Shown here piece by piece: positions 60,420 to 64,000 of a stretch of 64,000 bases of DNA (position 1 is the stretch's first letter; every line of letters starts with the position of its first letter). The notes under the pieces were generated by a model. The model searched no databases. It was not told the origin of the DNA and was given only the letters and a program-made list of their open reading frames with translations. This DNA is from Takifugu bimaculatus. Taxonomy: Eukaryota; Chordata; Actinopteri; Tetraodontiformes; Tetraodontidae. The translations under genes were made by a program, and so were the position numbers. The DNA lies in assembly GCA_004026145.2 (NCBI GenBank), contig CP034980.1, forward strand, positions 11,697,649 through 11,761,648, in the 5' to 3' direction.

Positions 60420-60770
60420 ATTCATCTTTATTTATAAAGCATCTGATACAATCTGATACACGGGTGCCGCTTTCCAGAATCCCAGGGTCTGAATCCCAAC
60501 AAGCAAGAGTTTCAAGGAAAAAACTCTCTTTTAACAGGAAAAAACCTTGAGCAGGACCATGGTCATATAGGGGGACCCTCCTGCTGATGGCCGGCTGGGT
60601 AGAGAGAGAGGAGAAGGGGGAGGACAGGTAGAGAATAGAATGGGTAGGAGAGGAGAGGAGAGGAAGAGAATAGAATGGGTAGGAGAGGAGAGGAGAGGAG
60701 AGGAGAGGAGAGGAGAGGAGAGGAGAGGAGAGGAGAGGAGAGGAGAGGAGAGGAGAGGAACAGACACATA
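60420..60770 (+). mobile_element. Teleost interspersed repeat, copy 2 (carries GAGGA array)
   Basis: In order: CATCTTTATTTATAAAGCATC, AGGAAAAAACTCTCTTTTAAC, AGGAAAAAACCTTGAGCAGG, ACCATGGTCATATAGGGGG, ACCCTCCTGCTGATGGCCGG, CTGGGTAGAGAG, then the GAGGA tracts. This is the recognisable left half of a fish repeat that begins near a 'tttatttataaagc' end, and it is better preserved than copy 1 at 22031. The 178-codon minus frame across it is antisense repeat. Confidence 0.65.
60601..60760. repeat. (GAGGA)n array with 35-bp higher-order duplication
   Basis: Short GAGGA tracts follow GAGAATAGAATGGGTAG, and that whole unit occurs twice, at 60631 and 60666 (35 bp apart). The second copy leads into a pure tract of about 79 bp (60681-60759). 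The minus-strand frames of Ser-Ser-Pro-Leu-Leu repeats come from here. Confidence 0.97.
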
Positions 60771-63700
60771 AATCATACATGCAAAAATAAGAGATTTGAG
60801 ATTTGGAATGCTTTTTACTGAGGTGTGCAGGGTTTACATTGCGTTTGGGCCGGAAACTATCGGTCAGATCTGGAAACCCTGTTTTAGTATCAAATATGCA
60901 TGAACAGGCCAACACAGCTGCACCAAGAGGGCTTGGAAGACATTCACAATGATAGTTTAGAAGCAGTTATTTTTCAAATGCATAATAAAACAAAAAGAAA
61001 ACAGTGGATTAATCCCCCCGTCAATATCACGCTGCATGTCAACTATGCGGATATGGCACCATTTGACCTTTGAGGGTGCGCCAGACATGGATGATACAAT
61101 AAGTGAGCCATCATCAACGAGCAGAATGTCAAGTTTTTAATAACGCGACCAGATTGAGTGCTGATGATGCTGAGTATGATGATGGCAATGCTAACTAAGA
61201 TACAGACACTGAATCAGAGATTAGCTTTGCGTAGCAAACAAAGGCGCCACCAGTGCAAATCTTTTCATTGCACAACATTTATTAACAAAATATAAATATA
61301 TATATAAATTCTAGATCATAAACCCCAGAAAATGAGAGAAAAGTTAAGAAATCCCAGGATTGGGAATATTACATTGATGAGCGCTGAACAATGGAAGATG
61401 TTTGAGGAGTCGCAGGTGTAGCTGAACCTCCTGCGGTGTGACAAAGCTGAATCAATGCAGAGTAAAGACCGGTAAGGTTCACACACTTTGCAAACATTTC
61501 AAGATTTCACGAGTGTGCCAGGTGTCTGTGCACTCGCCAGCTGCCTGGAGCGGCGCCACCGAAAAGCCGCGAAGCAAATCAAACGCAGCCAAAATGTGAA
61601 TGTCTGTGAAAGTCTGTCAAGGTCTAATTTGTCCTGTTTACTGTGATGGTGCTGAGATGATAAACATCACTAAAGATCAGGGCACACAAGTGTGCGCACA
61701 CACACACACACCGTCAGCAGCGAGTTTGTCAACGCCATCTGTGGTGTCGGTGTTTATCACAGAACAAAGTGTTCTTGAACAGAAAACAGGGTGAGCAAAA
61801 TGAAGTTTCAATCAAAAATCGGAATGTTTGGCAAAGCACATTCATGTGTCACTATCTTATGTGTGCACGCAAAGACAGACCACGTCACCAAACGTGGAAT
61901 AGTTCCTGCGACCGTTGATTTAATATCCACTATGATAAAAATCCGTTCAATCCCTGCACTCACTTTAAAGAAATTACAAAACTAAATAGAACTGGAAGTT
62001 TTTTTTTTTTAAAAAGCCATCACATTAACTGCAGTCAGAATTAAATAGAGCAATTAATTAGTCCGAGTTGTTTTCTTGAATTCAGCATTGTAAGAAAACA
62101 TTGCTCCATTGTTTAAACACAACGCTGCTTGTAGAAAATAAGCTTTTGATGTTTCAAGCCCTGTTAAAAGACCCTCTGCTCTCTGAGCAAGTCGGACTTG
62201 TGTGTTTCCATGTGTCTTATTACCAAAAGGTGTGATGTGAGTGTTGGTCAGACAGCAACACCGTGTTCACTCCCAGGCTCTGCCTCAGAGTCTTTATGTG
62301 GGCGCTTATCTGTTTTCCAATGCGTTTCATGTGGCACACTATTTTTGTGCTGCTTACTTTGGACAGCCGATGTTTTAAGTGCTGTTTAACCTTTCAAAAT
62401 GCTGTAAAGCCTCTGAGTAATATTTAAATGAATACCTCTGCCAGCGTTTTACCTGCTGTACTGAAGAGAGCCCCACAGTCAGTCAACAATTTACAGCTCA
62501 CAACATAAAAAAGAAAATCTCAAGTCTATATTTAGGGTTCAAGACAAACTGTATATTTATTTTTAAAACAAATGTTTATTCTTCCTTTTTATCACCAGGA
62601 CTTGCAAAACATGTCAGTTACAATCTGTCTTGCTCTTCTGTTCACCTCCATAGTAGAAACTGATAAAAGATATTTAAACACTGTAAGGCTGCGTTTAAGG
62701 AAGCCAATGGAGATAAAACTTGAGGCCTGGTGTTTTTTCACACTCGTCCATTCCCTCGGGCCTTCTTTACCTCTTTTAAGAAAATACAAATCACTTCAAT
62801 AATTCAAACCTTTGGAGAACTCAGGGGAAAAGAACAAATGCAGGAGGCAGGAGAACAGATAAATAAACCTATGCAGAAACAAACTCTGCACGCATTAATT
62901 ACACATTTCAAATGGAGGAGAATGCTGCTAGCCAAGAATGAAGCAGAACTTTCCAGTCTGCTTTATTAGGCCTGTTGTTTTTGTTCCAAGCTAGGATGGA
63001 GAAAGAAGCCCACTCAGGTAAACAAAGCATGTCCCTTGTTATTCTGGAGTTTAAGTGTGGCACTTTTTCTCCTGCCTTTTTGTCAGCTTTCACTTGATCT
63101 GAGGCTCTTTTGTCGTGCGATATACACAGAGAAGGCTGCTGCTTTCATGGGAGGATGATGTTTGCAATTTGGAGTGACGAGCTGGGAAGAGCATCGAGGA
63201 AACTGTGACCTACTTTTTGGATCTCTGCTCCCTTAATGTGATGATGAAGTAGCGGTGTTGGAAAACCATTAAACTGTGTGTCAGTGAATGCTCCTTTCAC
63301 ATGACCACTGTTGAGCTTCTTTTACCCTCTCCAGATGGTCAATGGTTGCATGATCCTAATATCGGATCATTACCCGATTTCTGGAGTGGTCAGGTTATTA
63401 AGGCGATCATGTAAATAGCATAATGTTATATTTACTTATCTGACAAACATATTTTGGTTCCTCCCCAAAGATCCTGATGTCTTTGTGCATGTATTTAGAA
63501 TGATCTAATTAAGTTCAGGGTGAAGAGGAGATGGATTTCATGTCGAATCAAATAAAGGCCCTCAATATCATAATGTTAATGCTATCATAAGACAACAAGC
63601 GGTCAACAAGACAAACTTGGATATTTTGGAACATCAGAGCCTTACTTCGCATATACGTGCTCTTATGATAAAAGGACTAAAACAGGTCAAGCATCTGATC

Positions 63701-64000
63701 TGCCCCACTTCTAAAGTTCATGCATGCAATTTGATTATTACATGTATCTGATTACTTCCAATTCAAAGTGTTTTTGCCACTCAAATGTTAAGAGCAATGC
63801 CAGAGTCAGGGAGCTGGGGGGAAGGGGGGTATCAGCTCGGAAATCAAGTATCAGAGAGGCCCTTCGTATATGATCTTGATGGCAGGGATCTGAGCCTACA
63901 TGCTGTGTTATGCAGCTGCGCTCGGCACATGTGCCTCCCATCCTCATCGTAGGGTGTATATGAGTCTCCCGTGGCTCACCGGTTGACCCCATTGATGGTG
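60771..64000. other. Non-coding stretch, no gene seen
   Basis: There is no supported exon. An acidic reading (ADDAEYDDGNAN, stop, DTDTESEISFA, stop) at about 61160-61240 on the plus strand looks like the N-terminus of some transposase, but it is too short to assign. A CA tract lies at about 61698-61711 and a T run at about 62000-62010. Short frames at 62572-62969 have no family. Confidence 0.5.

Noticed and set aside
60379..60915. Longest open frame in the window (178 codons, minus), rich in Ser-Pro-Leu-Leu
   Set aside because: It is the antisense reading of the GAGGA array and of the surrounding teleost repeat. The repeated residues come only from the 5-bp unit.
61130..61300. Acidic reading DTDTESEISFA, thought of as the N-terminus of a piggyBac-type transposase
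   Set aside because: It is too short, has stops on both sides, and shows no terminal repeats or catalytic motif nearby.

Overview
The window looks like teleost fish nuclear DNA, probably from a percomorph-type genome. The evidence is its repeat content, recognised from memory. There are decayed Tc1-type transposons, an internally deleted hAT element, a pogo-like element with the GGCGC-rich ends common in fish, a Rex/L2-type LINE reverse transcriptase fragment, several copies of the fish retroelement tail that starts near GGTGGCATGGTGGTGCAGTG, an LTR-like block, and many long microsatellites. The composition is AT-rich. There are no bacterial or phage features: no operons, no dense coding, no ribosome-binding sites, no tRNA or rRNA gene, no CRISPR array.

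I find no convincing host protein-coding exon. The open reading frames are short (longest 178 codons), lie in different frames and strands, and the longest are translations of microsatellites or relics of transposases and reverse transcriptase. The window is best read as a gene desert or the inside of a very large intron or regulatory domain. Some repeat-free stretches rich in homeodomain-type TAAT cores (about 5.74-6.25 kb, 25.08-25.38 kb, 26.53-26.96 kb and 31.02-31.37 kb) are only candidates for conserved non-coding elements.

Layout: 1-20 kb is mostly unique AT-rich DNA with a few retroelement tails (5.05 and 8.83 kb) and a 97-bp tandem duplication whose second copy carries a 30-G run (6.28-6.50 kb). 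From 20 to 32 kb there are large simple repeats (CCTG, GAGGA, TGAC, GAAA) and a teleost interspersed repeat (22.04-22.78 kb). From 34.2 to 34.6 kb there is an unassigned GC-rich block. From 44.5 to 47.7 kb lies a cluster of two Tc1 relics, both on the minus strand, flanking a LINE fragment. At 49.37-50.33 kb lies the pogo-like relic, interrupted in its coding part by a 33-bp minisatellite that carries telomere-type TTAGGG pairs. An LTR-like block lies at 55.64-55.99 kb, and the hAT deletion derivative, with an 8-bp target duplication, at 57.78-58.77 kb. A second copy of the GAGGA-bearing repeat lies at 60.42-60.76 kb.

No genes here work together in a pathway. The history that can be read is transposon insertion, internal deletion and microsatellite expansion. 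I did not find an undescribed biological system. The most unusual item is the telomere-motif minisatellite inside the pogo-like transposase relic.
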